From JBFWML01 sp050251635 (GTDB lineage Bacteria; Campylobacterota; Campylobacteria; Campylobacterales; SZUA-545): 64,000 nucleotides of DNA. The notes under the pieces are model-generated. The model was not told the origin of the DNA. It ran no database searches and worked only from the letters and a program-made list of their open reading frames with translations. The stretch is taken from contig JBFWML010000002.1 of NCBI GenBank assembly GCA_050251635.1, forward strand, positions 1-64,000. The letters are read 5' to 3'. Made by a program: the position numbers and the translations under genes. Of this stretch, positions 51,303-60,019 are shown piece by piece (position 1 is the stretch's first letter; each line of letters starts with the position of its first letter).

Positions 51303-51705
51303 CGGCAGCGCCCTGGGAAACCCCGGCCCCGGCGGCTGGTGCGCCATTTTGCGCTACGGCGACAAAGAGCGGGTGATGGAGGGCGGCGAGGTTCACACCA
51401 CCAACAACCGCATGGAGCTCTTAGCGGCGATCGAGGCGCTGGCGGCGCTCAAGGAGCCCTGCGCGGTGACGCTCTATTCCGACAGCTCCTATGTGGTCAA
51501 GGGGATCAACGAATGGCTGGCGGGCTGGAAGAAAAAAAACTACGCCAAGGTCAAAAACCCCGATCTGTGGCAGCGTTACGACGCCGTTTCCCAAAATCAC
51601 CGGGTTAAGGCCGTCTGGGTGCGCGGCCATAACGGTCACGAAGAGAACGAGCGGTGCGACGCCATCGCCCGGGCCCATGCGGAAGGTTATAAAGGAAGAG
51701 CATGA
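51277..51705 (+). CDS. rnhA: Ribonuclease HI
   Basis: RNase HI cuts the RNA strand of RNA-DNA hybrids. The 142-residue protein shows all four catalytic acids: Asp in FTDGSALGNPGPGGW, Glu in NNRMELLAAIEAL, Asp in YSDSSYVVKG and Asp in ENERCDAIARAHA. The TTG start at 51277 is chosen because GGAGG lies five bases upstream and the protein then begins MKSVQVFTDGS; the frame is open upstream within the lapB-like gene. The stop overlaps rnc as ATGA. Confidence 0.95.
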   Translation: MKSVQVFTDGSALGNPGPGGWCAILRYGDKERVMEGGEVHTTNNRMELLAAIEALAALKEPCAVTLYSDSSYVVKGINEWLAGWKKKNYAKVKNPDLWQRYDAVSQNHRVKAVWVRGHNGHEENERCDAIARAHAEGYKGRA

Positions 51706-52391
51706 AGCACAAAGCCAAAATAGAGGAGCTCGAAAAGCGGCTGGAATACCGCTTTAAGGAGCGTCAACACTTGGAGTCGGCCCTGACGCACCGCAGCTGC
51801 AAAGAGGGCGAAAACAACGAGCGGCTCGAGTTTTTGGGTGACGCGGTGCTGGATTTGATTGTGGGCGAGCATCTCTACCTCGCCTTCCCCAAGTCCAGCG
51901 AGGGCGAACTCTCCAAAATCCGCGCGGCGCTGGTCAATGAACGCTCTTTTGCCCGCTTAGCCGGAGCGCTGCATCTGGAGCGTTACATCCGTCTTTCGGC
52001 GGCCGAAGAGCACAACCAGGGGCGCGCCAAACCCTCCATTCTCTCCAACGCCTTCGAGGCGGTGATCGGGGCGATTTATCTTGATAGCGGATTGGACGAA
52101 GCCAAGCGGGTGGCGCTCTCGGCGCTGCAAAGCTGTTTTCCGGTGATCGATCCCGCCGAGCTGCTTGACGATCACAAAACGCGGCTTCAGGAGGTGACGC
52201 AAGCGCGCTTTGGCGTGATTCCCGAATATGCGGTCGTGGCGGCGGTCGGCCCCGATCATAAAAAAGAGTTCGAGATTGAACTGCTGATCGACGGCAAACT
52301 CTTTGCCACCGGCCGGGGCAACAGCAAAAAGGCGGCCCAGCAGGAGGCGGCGCGGGCCGCATTGATTTCGCTGGAAAAGGGGCAGCAATGA
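51702..52391 (+). CDS. rnc: Ribonuclease III
   Basis: RNase III processes double-stranded RNA, including rRNA precursors. The 229-residue protein has the signature NERLEFLGDAVLDLIVGEHLY with the catalytic Glu and Asp, the second acidic patch AFEAVIGAIYLDSG, and a C-terminal dsRNA-binding domain (DDHKTRLQEVTQ to KKAAQQEAARAALISL). It overlaps both neighbours by four bases. Confidence 0.97.
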   Translation: MKHKAKIEELEKRLEYRFKERQHLESALTHRSCKEGENNERLEFLGDAVLDLIVGEHLYLAFPKSSEGELSKIRAALVNERSFARLAGALHLERYIRLSAAEEHNQGRAKPSILSNAFEAVIGAIYLDSGLDEAKRVALSALQSCFPVIDPAELLDDHKTRLQEVTQARFGVIPEYAVVAAVGPDHKKEFEIELLIDGKLFATGRGNSKKAAQQEAARAALISLEKGQQ

Positions 52392-53473
52392 ACGGTTTTG
52401 GAATCAAGCTGCGGGTAACGACCTTCGGCGAATCCCACGGCGCGGGGATTGGTTGCGTTATCGACGGTGTTCCGGCGGGACTGAAGATCGATGAGGCCTT
52501 TATTCAAAATGAACTCGATCGCCGCCGTCCGCGAAGCGATCGCCCCGGCAGCACCAGCCGCAACGAGCCCGACAGGGCGGAAATTCTCAGCGGCGTATTC
52601 GAAGGGCTCTCCACCGGCGCGCCGATCGGCCTGTTTATCCGCAACACCTCCGCCAAAAGCGGCGACTACGAAAACCTGCGCGCCCTGTTTCGCCCCGGCC
52701 ACGCGGACTATTCGTGGACGATGAAATACGGCGTGCGCGATCACCGCGGCGGGGGACGCACCAGCGCCCGCGAAAGCGCCGCCCGCGTGGCTGCCGGAGC
52801 GATCGCCAAACTGATGCTGCGCGAACTGGGCGTGACGGTCGAAGGCGGCCTCTGCGCCGTGGGCGGCGTACCGGGCAAAAACGAAGATTTTAATTACGCC
52901 AAAACCAGCGAAATTTTCAGCCTCGACCCGAAAGCCGAAGCGGCCCAAATAGCGGCGATCGAAGCGGCTAGAAATGATCACGACTCCGTAGGGGCCAGCG
53001 CGCGCATCCGCGTCACCGGCGTGCCCGCCGGCATCGGTGAACCGCTCTATGACAAACTCGACGCCCGTCTGGCCGAAGCGATGATGGGCATTAACGCCGT
53101 CAAAGCGGTCGAGATTGGCGAAGGGGTCAATGCCGCGCGGCTTAAGGGCAGCGAAAACAACGACGCTTTAACGCCGCAGGGTTTTGCAACCAACCATGCG
53201 GGGGGTATTCTGGGTGGCGTCAGCAGCGGTGCGCCGATCGAGTTGACGATCCACTTTAAACCGACCCCGTCGATCTTTAAACCCCAGCAGACGATCAACA
53301 CAAGCGGCGAAGCGGTTGTCTGCGAAATCAAAGGCCGTCACGACGCCTGCGTCGGGGTGCGCGGCGTGGTAGTCGCCGAAGCGATGGCGGCGCTGGTTGT
53401 GGCCGACCTGATGCTGGCCCATCTGGGTTGCCGCATGGATCATCTTAAAGCGATTTACAAGGAGCGTGCGTGA
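52388..53473 (+). CDS. aroC: Chorismate synthase
   Basis: AroC catalyses the last step to chorismate and needs reduced FMN. The 361-residue protein has the family signatures TFGESHGAGIGCVIDGVPAG, DYSWTMKYGVRDHRGGGRTSARES and NHAGGILGGVSSGAPI (all in shortened form here), at the usual positions. It overlaps rnc (ATGA) and metK (GTGA), forming one tightly packed operon. Confidence 0.97.
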   Translation: MNGFGIKLRVTTFGESHGAGIGCVIDGVPAGLKIDEAFIQNELDRRRPRSDRPGSTSRNEPDRAEILSGVFEGLSTGAPIGLFIRNTSAKSGDYENLRALFRPGHADYSWTMKYGVRDHRGGGRTSARESAARVAAGAIAKLMLRELGVTVEGGLCAVGGVPGKNEDFNYAKTSEIFSLDPKAEAAQIAAIEAARNDHDSVGASARIRVTGVPAGIGEPLYDKLDARLAEAMMGINAVKAVEIGEGVNAARLKGSENNDALTPQGFATNHAGGILGGVSSGAPIELTIHFKPTPSIFKPQQTINTSGEAVVCEIKGRHDACVGVRGVVVAEAMAALVVADLMLAHLGCRMDHLKAIYKERA

Positions 53474-54621
53474 GTTATCTAAGAACCGCCGAATCGGTCA
53501 CCGAAGGCCATCCCGACAAGATCGCCGATCAGATCAGTGACGCGGTCGTTGATGCCATTTTGACCAAAGACAAAAACGCCCGCATCGCCTGCGAAACGCT
53601 GATCTCCAACGGTTTTTGCGTTGTGGCGGGGGAGATTCGCACCGATGTGTATGTGCCCATCGGCGAAATCGCCCGCAACACGATCCGCGAGATCGGCTAC
53701 ACCGACGGCAGCTACGGTTTTGACTACCGCAGCGCAGGGGTGCTAATGGCGGTGGGCGAACAAAGCCCCGATATCGCACAGGGCGTTGACCGCGCCGACG
53801 GCAAGCTAGGCGCAGGAGATCAGGGGATTATGGTCGGTTACGCCTGTGATGAGACCCCGGAGTTGATGCCGCTGCCGATTATGCTCTCCCATGCGCTCAC
53901 CCGCCGTCTGGCGCAGGTGCGCAAAGAGGGGCTTTTGCCCTTTTTGTGCCCCGACGGCAAGGCGCAGGTGGTGGTGCGGTACGAAGCGGACAAACCCGTC
54001 GCCATCGAACATGTGACCGTTTCGGCCCACCACAGCCGTTCGATCGCGCCGGACAAACTCAAAGAGGCGATTATGGAGGAGGTGATCAAGGCCGCCCTCC
54101 CCGCCCCCTTGATCACGCCCCAGACGCAATATGCGATCAATCCGACGGGACTGTTTGTCATCGGCGGCCCGCAGGCCGATTCGGGGCTAACGGGACGCAA
54201 AAATATTGTGGACAGCTACGGTCCCGTTTGTCCCCACGGCGGCGGTGCCTTTAGCGGTAAAGATCCCAGCAAGGTTGACCGCAGCGGCGCTTATATGGCC
54301 CGTTATATCGCCAAAAACCTTGTGGCGGCGGGGGCGGCCCGGCGCGCCACGGTCGAACTGGCCTATGTGATCGGGCAGTGCGATCCGGTGGGGGTGCGTG
54401 TGGACAGCCACGGCACCGGCGCGGTGGATGACGATCGGATGACTGAGTGTATCCGGTCGGTTTTTGATCTGACTCCGGCGGGCATTATCCGGGAGCTGGA
54501 TTTGCTCAAACCCCAATACCGCGCCACGGCCGCCTATGGCCACTTTGGCCGTGAAAACGAGGGGTTTGGGTGGGAACGAATCAATCGCAGCCCAGATGTC
54601 AAAGCTTGGCTTAAAATTTAA
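53470..54621 (+). CDS. metK: S-adenosylmethionine synthetase
   Basis: MetK makes SAM from methionine and ATP. The 383-residue protein has VTEGHPDKIADQISDAVVD near the N-terminus, the first signature GAGDQGIMVGYA, and GGGAFSGKDPSKVDRSGAY, the second signature. It starts with GTG overlapping the aroC stop. It supplies SAM for the methyltransferases seen elsewhere in the window. Confidence 0.98.
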   Translation: MSYLRTAESVTEGHPDKIADQISDAVVDAILTKDKNARIACETLISNGFCVVAGEIRTDVYVPIGEIARNTIREIGYTDGSYGFDYRSAGVLMAVGEQSPDIAQGVDRADGKLGAGDQGIMVGYACDETPELMPLPIMLSHALTRRLAQVRKEGLLPFLCPDGKAQVVVRYEADKPVAIEHVTVSAHHSRSIAPDKLKEAIMEEVIKAALPAPLITPQTQYAINPTGLFVIGGPQADSGLTGRKNIVDSYGPVCPHGGGAFSGKDPSKVDRSGAYMARYIAKNLVAAGAARRATVELAYVIGQCDPVGVRVDSHGTGAVDDDRMTECIRSVFDLTPAGIIRELDLLKPQYRATAAYGHFGRENEGFGWERINRSPDVKAWLKI

Positions 54622-54657
54622 CTTTGAGCTAAGAGCAGATCGGCTAAAGTTTGCCCC

Positions 54658-54677
54658 CACCCGCGGCGTCCGCGGTG
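54658..54677 (+). other. GC-rich hairpin between metK and the ferredoxin gene
   Basis: CCGCGG (54661-54666), loop CGT, CCGCGG (54670-54675) form a perfect six-base stem, extended by CA/TG across a bulged C. No T-run follows, so it is not a classic terminator; it may be a 5' leader structure of the ferredoxin message. Confidence 0.4.
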
Positions 54678-54701
54678 TGAAATCCAAACCAGAGGTTCAC
54701 C

Positions 54702-54956
54702 ATGTCCGTTAAAATTACCGACATTTGTATCAACTGCGGCGCCTGTATCGACGAGTGCCCCGTTGAGGCGATCGTTGACGACAGCGACAACCCCGAGGGC
54801 ACTGATATCTATTACGTTTACGCAGACAAGTGCGTCGAGTGCATCGGCCACCACGACGAGCCTGCCTGTGCGGCTGCCTGCCCCACTGAAGGCTGCATCG
54901 TTTGGGCCGAGGGTAACAAGTCCGGCAAACCCGCTGGAAGCGCCTGCGTCGGCTGA
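54702..54956 (+). CDS. 2[4Fe-4S] ferredoxin
   Basis: This 84-residue electron carrier has two clusters: CINCGACIDECP (CxxCxxCxxxCP) and CVECIGHHDEPACAAACP, in which eight residues separate the second and third cysteines, as in YfhL-/Fdx-type (Alvin-type) ferredoxins. It is typical of anaerobic or microaerophilic campylobacteria, where ferredoxin serves pyruvate and 2-oxoglutarate oxidoreductases. It is acidic and abundant-protein-like, preceded by an AGAGGTTCACC site, and followed by a hairpin. Confidence 0.95.
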   Translation: MSVKITDICINCGACIDECPVEAIVDDSDNPEGTDIYYVYADKCVECIGHHDEPACAAACPTEGCIVWAEGNKSGKPAGSACVG

Positions 54957-54962
54957 TTCTTC

Positions 54963-54980
54963 TCCGGGCTTCGGCCCGGA
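54963..54980 (+). terminator. Hairpin after the ferredoxin gene, possible terminator
   Basis: TCCGGGC-TTCG-GCCCGGA is a perfect seven-base stem with a stable UUCG tetraloop, starting seven bases after the ferredoxin stop. The bases that follow (AACTCCCTGCC) are not a T-run, so it may stabilise the mRNA end or need another factor to terminate. Confidence 0.5.
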
Positions 54981-55076
54981 AACTCCCTGCCTTTCTCCGC
55001 TATTGCAAAAAAAATTGATTTCCGTTACAATCACGCGCTTATTTTCCCCAGATTTTAAAGAGGAGCTAAACGCACT

Positions 55077-55490
55077 ATGGAAAGAACGCTCTCTATCCTG
55101 AAGCCTGATGCCGTTAAGAAAAATGTAATCGGTAAAATCGTTGATCGTTTTGAATCCAACGGCCTGCGCATTGCCGCGATGAAAAAAATCCAGATGACCC
55201 GCCCGATGGCCGAGGCGTTCTACGGCGTTCACGCCGCCCGCCCCTTCTTTAAGGATCTGGTGGAGTTTATGATCAGCGGCCCCGTGGTTGTGATGGTGCT
55301 TGAGGGTGCCAACGCCGTGGCTAAAAACCGCGATCTGATGGGTGCGACCAACCCCAAAGAGGCCGTAGCCGGCACCATCCGCGCCGACTTTGCCGACAGC
55401 ATCGACGCCAACGCCGTTCACGGCAGCGACAGCGCCGAAAACGCCGCTAAAGAGATCGCCCAGTTCTTTGGAGCTTTCGAAATCCTCTAA
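55077..55490 (+). CDS. ndk: Nucleoside diphosphate kinase
   Basis: Ndk balances nucleoside triphosphates. The 137-residue protein opens with ERTLSILKPDAVKKNVIG and has the phosphorylated-histidine signature NAVHGSDSAENAAKEI. The upstream stretch contains a TACAAT -10 (55026-55031), and GAGGAG precedes the ATG, so this gene probably starts a new transcript that continues into the lipid cluster. Confidence 0.98.
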   Translation: MERTLSILKPDAVKKNVIGKIVDRFESNGLRIAAMKKIQMTRPMAEAFYGVHAARPFFKDLVEFMISGPVVVMVLEGANAVAKNRDLMGATNPKEAVAGTIRADFADSIDANAVHGSDSAENAAKEIAQFFGAFEIL

Positions 55491-55493
55491 GAG

Positions 55494-55901
55494 ATGGAGA
55501 TCGCCTTTCTTCGCGTCGGTTCGACGCCCATGCCCGTTAACTACGAAACTGAGATTAACGGCAGGGCGGTGTCGCTGACGGGTGAGTTGCGCCACCACGA
55601 GAAAGGTTTGGTGCTCTTCAGCGGAAGGCTGAAGGGCGCTGCGCAGATTGCCTGCGACCGCTGCGCCGCAGAGTTTGAGAAAACTCTTGACGAGCCGGTG
55701 GAGCTGCTTTTGGCTTCGGGGGTTTTTGATAACCCCGAAGAGGAAGAGCGGTTGCCCTGGCCCGTGATGGAGATGCTGGACGGCAAGATTAACCTTGCTG
55801 CCATTCTCGTCAGCGAACTGGCCGCCTTTGAAAGCGACTATCACCGCTGCCCCGATTGCGAAACGGGCCCTGATACTTTTGAACTAAACCAAGGAGAATA
55901 A
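55494..55901 (+). CDS. DUF177 (YceD-like) protein
   Basis: This 135-residue protein belongs to the DUF177 family usually found directly before rpmF, as here. The CDRCAAEFEKTL segment has the conserved CxxC and a second pair (CPDC) lies at the C-terminus, suggesting a metal site. YceD homologues affect 23S rRNA levels in E. coli and plants; the exact role here is unknown. It starts three bases after ndk. Confidence 0.88.
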   Translation: MEIAFLRVGSTPMPVNYETEINGRAVSLTGELRHHEKGLVLFSGRLKGAAQIACDRCAAEFEKTLDEPVELLLASGVFDNPEEEERLPWPVMEMLDGKINLAAILVSELAAFESDYHRCPDCETGPDTFELNQGE

Positions 55902-55902
55902 C

Positions 55903-56049
55903 ATGGCAGTACCGAAGAGAAGAGTCTCCCATACCCGCGCCGCCAAGCGCCGCACCCACTACAAAATCGAGCTGAAGGCTCCCGTAAAATGCAAGTGTGG
56001 CGCCTTTAAGCTGGCCCACCACCTCTGCCCCAGCTGCGGCGCTAAATAA
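55903..56049 (+). CDS. rpmF: 50S ribosomal protein L32
   Basis: This 48-residue ribosomal protein begins MAVPKRRVSHTRAAKRR, the family's hallmark, and has the zinc-ribbon cysteines CKC and CPSC near the C-terminus (the zinc-binding C+ form). AAGGAG lies eight bases before the ATG. It is placed between DUF177 and plsX, the standard arrangement. Confidence 0.98.
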   Translation: MAVPKRRVSHTRAAKRRTHYKIELKAPVKCKCGAFKLAHHLCPSCGAK

Positions 56050-56060
56050 TTAGGACGTCG

Positions 56061-57089
56061 ATGGTCAAGGTTGCGATCGACGCCATGGGGGGAGACTTCG
56101 GTCCCGCCCCGATTGTGGAAGGTTGCGTCTTGGCAATGGAGGTTGCCCGCTTTGAACCCATTTTGGTGGGCAAGCGGGATGAAATCCTGGCCCTTCTCCC
56201 CGCCCGCTTACACAGCAAAGTCACTATTGTCGAATCCGCCGATGTGATCGGCATGGGCGAAAGCGCCACCGACGCGCTGAAACGCAAAGAGAGCACCATC
56301 TACAAGGCCGTCGATCTCGTGGCAAAAAAAGAGGCGGACGCAGTCGTATCCGCCGGACACAGCGGAGCAACGATGAGCTTGGCAACGCTGCGCATCGGGC
56401 GTCTGCCCGGCGTAGCCCGTCCGGCGATTGCCACGCTGATGCCGACGAACAAAGAGGGCGTTCATACGCTTGTGCTGGATGTCGGCGCCAATGTGGATAG
56501 CGAGCCCAAGCATCTTTTTCAGTTTGGCATTATGGGCAAAGCCTATGCAACCAAACTGCTGAAGATGGAAAAGCCCCGCGTGGGTCTTTTGGCCAACGGC
56601 GAAGAGGACAGCAAGGGCGACAAGCTGGTTAAAGAGACCTTTGCCCTGCTTAAGCAGATCAAGATGGACGGGTTTAACTTTATCGGCAACGTCGAAGGCG
56701 GCGATGTCTTTAAGGGCCATGTCGATGTGGTCGTCTGCGACGGTTTTGTGGGCAATGTGCTTCTCAAAACCGGAGAAGGTGTAGCCGACGCGATTGTGGA
56801 CGTGCTTAAGCGCTATGTCAAAAAGTCCCCCATCGCCATTTTGGGCGCTATCTTGATGCGCTCGGCCTTCAAGGGGCTCAAAAAAGATATGGACTACGCC
56901 GAATACGGCGGCGCTCCGTTGATCGGCGTGAACGGCTGCGCTATTGTCAGTCATGGCAAAAGCAACGCCAAGGCGATGAAAAATGCAATTCTGCAGGCGA
57001 TCCGGTTCGTAGAGTCCGGTGTGAATCCGGAAATCGTCCGCTATCTGGAGCGATACCAGCCTGCCGCTCCCAAAGCTGAAAAAGCGTGA
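56061..57089 (+). CDS. plsX: PlsX, phosphate acyltransferase
   Basis: PlsX makes acyl-phosphate from acyl-ACP for phospholipid synthesis at the membrane surface. The 342-residue protein begins VKVAIDAMGGDFGP and has VSAGHSGATMSLATLRIGR, LDVGANVDSEPKHLFQFGIMG and VCDGFVGNVLLKTGEG as shortened family blocks. It overlaps fabH by GTGA. Confidence 0.97.
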   Translation: MVKVAIDAMGGDFGPAPIVEGCVLAMEVARFEPILVGKRDEILALLPARLHSKVTIVESADVIGMGESATDALKRKESTIYKAVDLVAKKEADAVVSAGHSGATMSLATLRIGRLPGVARPAIATLMPTNKEGVHTLVLDVGANVDSEPKHLFQFGIMGKAYATKLLKMEKPRVGLLANGEEDSKGDKLVKETFALLKQIKMDGFNFIGNVEGGDVFKGHVDVVVCDGFVGNVLLKTGEGVADAIVDVLKRYVKKSPIAILGAILMRSAFKGLKKDMDYAEYGGAPLIGVNGCAIVSHGKSNAKAMKNAILQAIRFVESGVNPEIVRYLERYQPAAPKAEKA

Positions 57090-58087
57090 AAAAGCGCTAC
57101 GCCTCCCTCATCTCCGTCGGCGCTTATGTGCCCGAGCGGGTTTTAACCAACGCCGACTTTGAAAAAATGGTCGATACGACCGACGAGTGGATCGTCAAGC
57201 GCACCGGCATCAAAACCCGCCATATCGCCGCTGAAAATCAGGCGGCCAGCGATCTGGCGCTGGAGGCGGCCAAAAAGGCTCTCGATCGCGCCGGGATGAA
57301 ACCCGGCGATCTCGATATGATCATTGTTGCCTCCATCTCCGGTGACTATCTTTTTATGCCCTCCACTGCCTGCATTCTGGCCCATAAACTGGGCGTAAAA
57401 AACATTGCCGCCTACGATCTGCTGGCCGCGTGCAGCGGATTTATCTATGCGCTGGCTAACGCCAAAGCGTTTATCGAGTCCGGCATGGCGACCAACGTGC
57501 TGATCGTGGGCGCGGAGGCGCTGAGCCGTTTTGTCGATTACACCGATCGCGGCACCTGCGTGCTTTTCGGCGACGGCGCGGGGGCTGCGATCGTGACCGC
57601 CACCGACGATCCGGCCAAAGCGGTGGTGGATGTTAAAATCGCCGCTGATGGCGAGTTTCAGGACTTTTTGATCACCCCCGGAGGCGGCAGTAAACACCCC
57701 TGTTCGCTGAACATCGTCAATGAAAAAAAGCACTTTATGCAGATGAAGGGGAATGAGACCTTCAAGGTGGCCGTCAAAACTCTTTCGTCCGACGTCGAAG
57801 AGATTTTGGCGCGCAACAACATTCCCGCTTCCGACGTGAAACATTTTATTCCCCATCAGGCCAACTACCGCATTATTAAAGCGGTGGGCGAGGCGCTGAA
57901 GATGCGCGACGATCAGGTCGTGATGACCGTGGAAAAATATGGCAACACCTCCGCCGCGTCGATCCCCATGGCGATGAACGATATTTTCGAATCGGGCCGT
58001 CTCAAGGGCGGTGACTTGGTGCTTTTGGATGCCTTCGGCGGTGGGCTGACCTGGGGGAGCGCCCTGCTGCGCTTTGCCGGAAAGTAA
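57086..58087 (+). CDS. fabH: FabH, beta-ketoacyl-ACP synthase III
   Basis: FabH starts fatty-acid synthesis by condensing acetyl-CoA with malonyl-ACP. The 333-residue protein shows the catalytic triad: Cys in AYDLLAACSGFIYAL, His in HFIPHQANYRI, and Asn in KYGNTSAASIPMAM. It opens with SVGAYVPERVLTNADFE. The start is GTG. It closes the ndk-DUF177-rpmF-plsX-fabH run. Confidence 0.97.
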   Translation: MKKRYASLISVGAYVPERVLTNADFEKMVDTTDEWIVKRTGIKTRHIAAENQAASDLALEAAKKALDRAGMKPGDLDMIIVASISGDYLFMPSTACILAHKLGVKNIAAYDLLAACSGFIYALANAKAFIESGMATNVLIVGAEALSRFVDYTDRGTCVLFGDGAGAAIVTATDDPAKAVVDVKIAADGEFQDFLITPGGGSKHPCSLNIVNEKKHFMQMKGNETFKVAVKTLSSDVEEILARNNIPASDVKHFIPHQANYRIIKAVGEALKMRDDQVVMTVEKYGNTSAASIPMAMNDIFESGRLKGGDLVLLDAFGGGLTWGSALLRFAGK

Positions 58088-58141
58088 CCGCCCGGTCACA
58101 CGTCCTCTCTACACTGCTGCCACTACGACTAAGGTTTGAAG

Positions 58142-60019
58142 ATGGCAAGCAAGAAGAGCCCCTCCGTAAACAGCGCTAGAACCCAAGCATTGATGCAAGA
58201 GGCCTATGACGAGGCTTCTGACCTGCTTGAAACCCTAAAATCCTTTAAAATCGACGATAAGCCCATTAGCCAACGGGCAGCCTTTTCTTTAAAGAATCTG
58301 CAGCACTACCGGTTGCTCCGGTCAGCCGATCGCAAGCGGTTGCAGGAGAAGCTTTTTCTTCTGGGGCTCTCCTCTTTGGGCCGCTCCTTTTCCCATATCG
58401 AAGCGTCGGTGGAGAATATTCTCTCCTTTCTTTCGGTGGCTTCGGGGTCGGCCCCCTTCGACAATGCGCATGCCCTGGAGGCCATCGATCGGGCCCGCCA
58501 GATCGTGGATGAGAACCGTTGCGCCCTTTTGGGCGGCTGCGCGGGCAGCACCCATGAACCGATGACGACGCGCGTCATGGTGACGCTGCCCTCCGATGCG
58601 GCAACGCCCGGCAATGGGCTTATCCGCGAGCTGGCCGATGCCGGCGTGGATATCTTCCGTATCAATACCGCCCACGATGCGCTGCCCGTTTACCGTGCGA
58701 TGGCGGCGTCGATCCGCGGACTGGATCTGAACCGTCCCGCAGAAAAACGGCGCCGTATTTATGTCGATCTCTGCGGACCGAAAATCCGCACCGGGCCGGT
58801 GGCGCAAACCTCGCAACCGATCAAGGTCGGCAGCAACAAGATCGAGCGCGTCGTCTATTTGGCCGGACCCGGCACCAAAAGCCAGTCGCAGAAAAAGGAT
58901 GCGAAAACCGACACCGTCACCCCCGGCGTGATTTCGGTGGAAGCCGCATTTTTAAAGGCGTGCGAAGTGGGGATGCACATTAAGGCGGTGGGCCTTTTTG
59001 AAAAACACGGACAGCTGGAGGTGATTGCCGTTGCCGAAGATCGCGTCACCTGCCGCCTGAATACCAAACTTTATCTCGACGAGAAGTGCGAGCTGAAAAT
59101 CAAGGGCGATAAACACCGCTCCCATGTGCTCAATATCGCCAAAGCGCCCGAAATTATCCGTCTGTTTAAGAATGATCGGCTGTTGATTTTGCCGACCGCC
59201 GAGCTTGGGCAAAAGGCGCAGGTCGATAAAAACGGGAACCTGACCGCCTGCGCCCGTATCGGCTGTACCCACCCGGCAGCCTATGCGGCGGCCAAAAAGG
59301 GCGAGCGCGTTTTTATCGACGACGGAAAAATCGGCGCGCGGGTGATCGACAAAACCGACGAAGGTCTTCTGTGCGAGGTTTTCTCCGCCCGCGAAAGCGG
59401 CGTGGTGCTCAAGCCGGAAAAGGGGATCAACTTTCCCGACACGCCGCTTGAGATTGCGGCCTTAAGCGATGAGGATCGCCAGACGCTGACCGACGTGGCC
59501 GATTTTGCCGACATGATCGGCCTCTCCTTTGCCCAGGAGCCCGCCGATATTCAAACCGTCGATGGACTGCTCCGCGATCTTAAAAAGCCCGATACCGGTT
59601 TGGTGGCCAAGATCGAGACCGCAAAGGGCGTGACCCATCTGCCTCAGATTCTAGAGGCGTTGATTCAAACCGGGCGGCCTGCGGGGGTCATGATCGCACG
59701 GGGGGATTTGGCGATCGAGATGGGTTTTGAAAATCTGGCGTGGCTGCAGGAGGAGATTTTGGATATTTGCGCCGCAGCGCATATCCCGGTTATCTGGGCG
59801 ACACAGGTGCTTGAAAACCAGATGAAAACCAACCTGCCCAGCCGCGCCGAAGTGACCGATGCGGCAATGGGCTCCCGCGCCGAGTGCGTCATGCTCAACA
59901 AAGGCGCCTTCGCCGTTGATACCATCCGTGTTTTGGAGCGGATTTTGACCAGCTTCCGGGAGCTTTTTCTAAAAAACCGCCAGCTGCTGGGCCAAAACAA
60001 GCTCTGGCCCGCGCCTTAA
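58142..60019 (+). CDS. Divergent pyruvate-kinase-like protein with N-terminal extension
   Basis: This 625-residue protein has the pyruvate kinase barrel, but with changes. DLCGPKIRTGPV, EKGINFPDTPLEI, GLSFAQEPADIQ, VAKIETAKGVTHLPQI, MIARGDLAIEMGFENL and IPVIWATQVLENQMKTNLPSRAE match the PK core in order (barrel and metal site). The usual MLSGETA is MLNKGAF and there is no standard C-terminal allosteric domain. About 140 N-terminal residues are helical and unlike PK, and the B-domain region (about 215-400) is enlarged. It may be a PK of a distinct subfamily or a different phosphotransferase. The ATG at 58142 has AAGG at good spacing, preferred to the TTG two codons earlier. The 3' end overlaps proC by four bases. 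Confidence 0.8.
   Translation: MASKKSPSVNSARTQALMQEAYDEASDLLETLKSFKIDDKPISQRAAFSLKNLQHYRLLRSADRKRLQEKLFLLGLSSLGRSFSHIEASVENILSFLSVASGSAPFDNAHALEAIDRARQIVDENRCALLGGCAGSTHEPMTTRVMVTLPSDAATPGNGLIRELADAGVDIFRINTAHDALPVYRAMAASIRGLDLNRPAEKRRRIYVDLCGPKIRTGPVAQTSQPIKVGSNKIERVVYLAGPGTKSQSQKKDAKTDTVTPGVISVEAAFLKACEVGMHIKAVGLFEKHGQLEVIAVAEDRVTCRLNTKLYLDEKCELKIKGDKHRSHVLNIAKAPEIIRLFKNDRLLILPTAELGQKAQVDKNGNLTACARIGCTHPAAYAAAKKGERVFIDDGKIGARVIDKTDEGLLCEVFSARESGVVLKPEKGINFPDTPLEIAALSDEDRQTLTDVADFADMIGLSFAQEPADIQTVDGLLRDLKKPDTGLVAKIETAKGVTHLPQILEALIQTGRPAGVMIARGDLAIEMGFENLAWLQEEILDICAAAHIPVIWATQVLENQMKTNLPSRAEVTDAAMGSRAECVMLNKGAFAVDTIRVLERILTSFRELFLKNRQLLGQNKLWPAP

Noticed and set aside
54963..54980. Strong Rho-independent terminator after the ferredoxin gene
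   Set aside because: The stem is perfect but no T-run follows, so it is reported only as a possible terminator.
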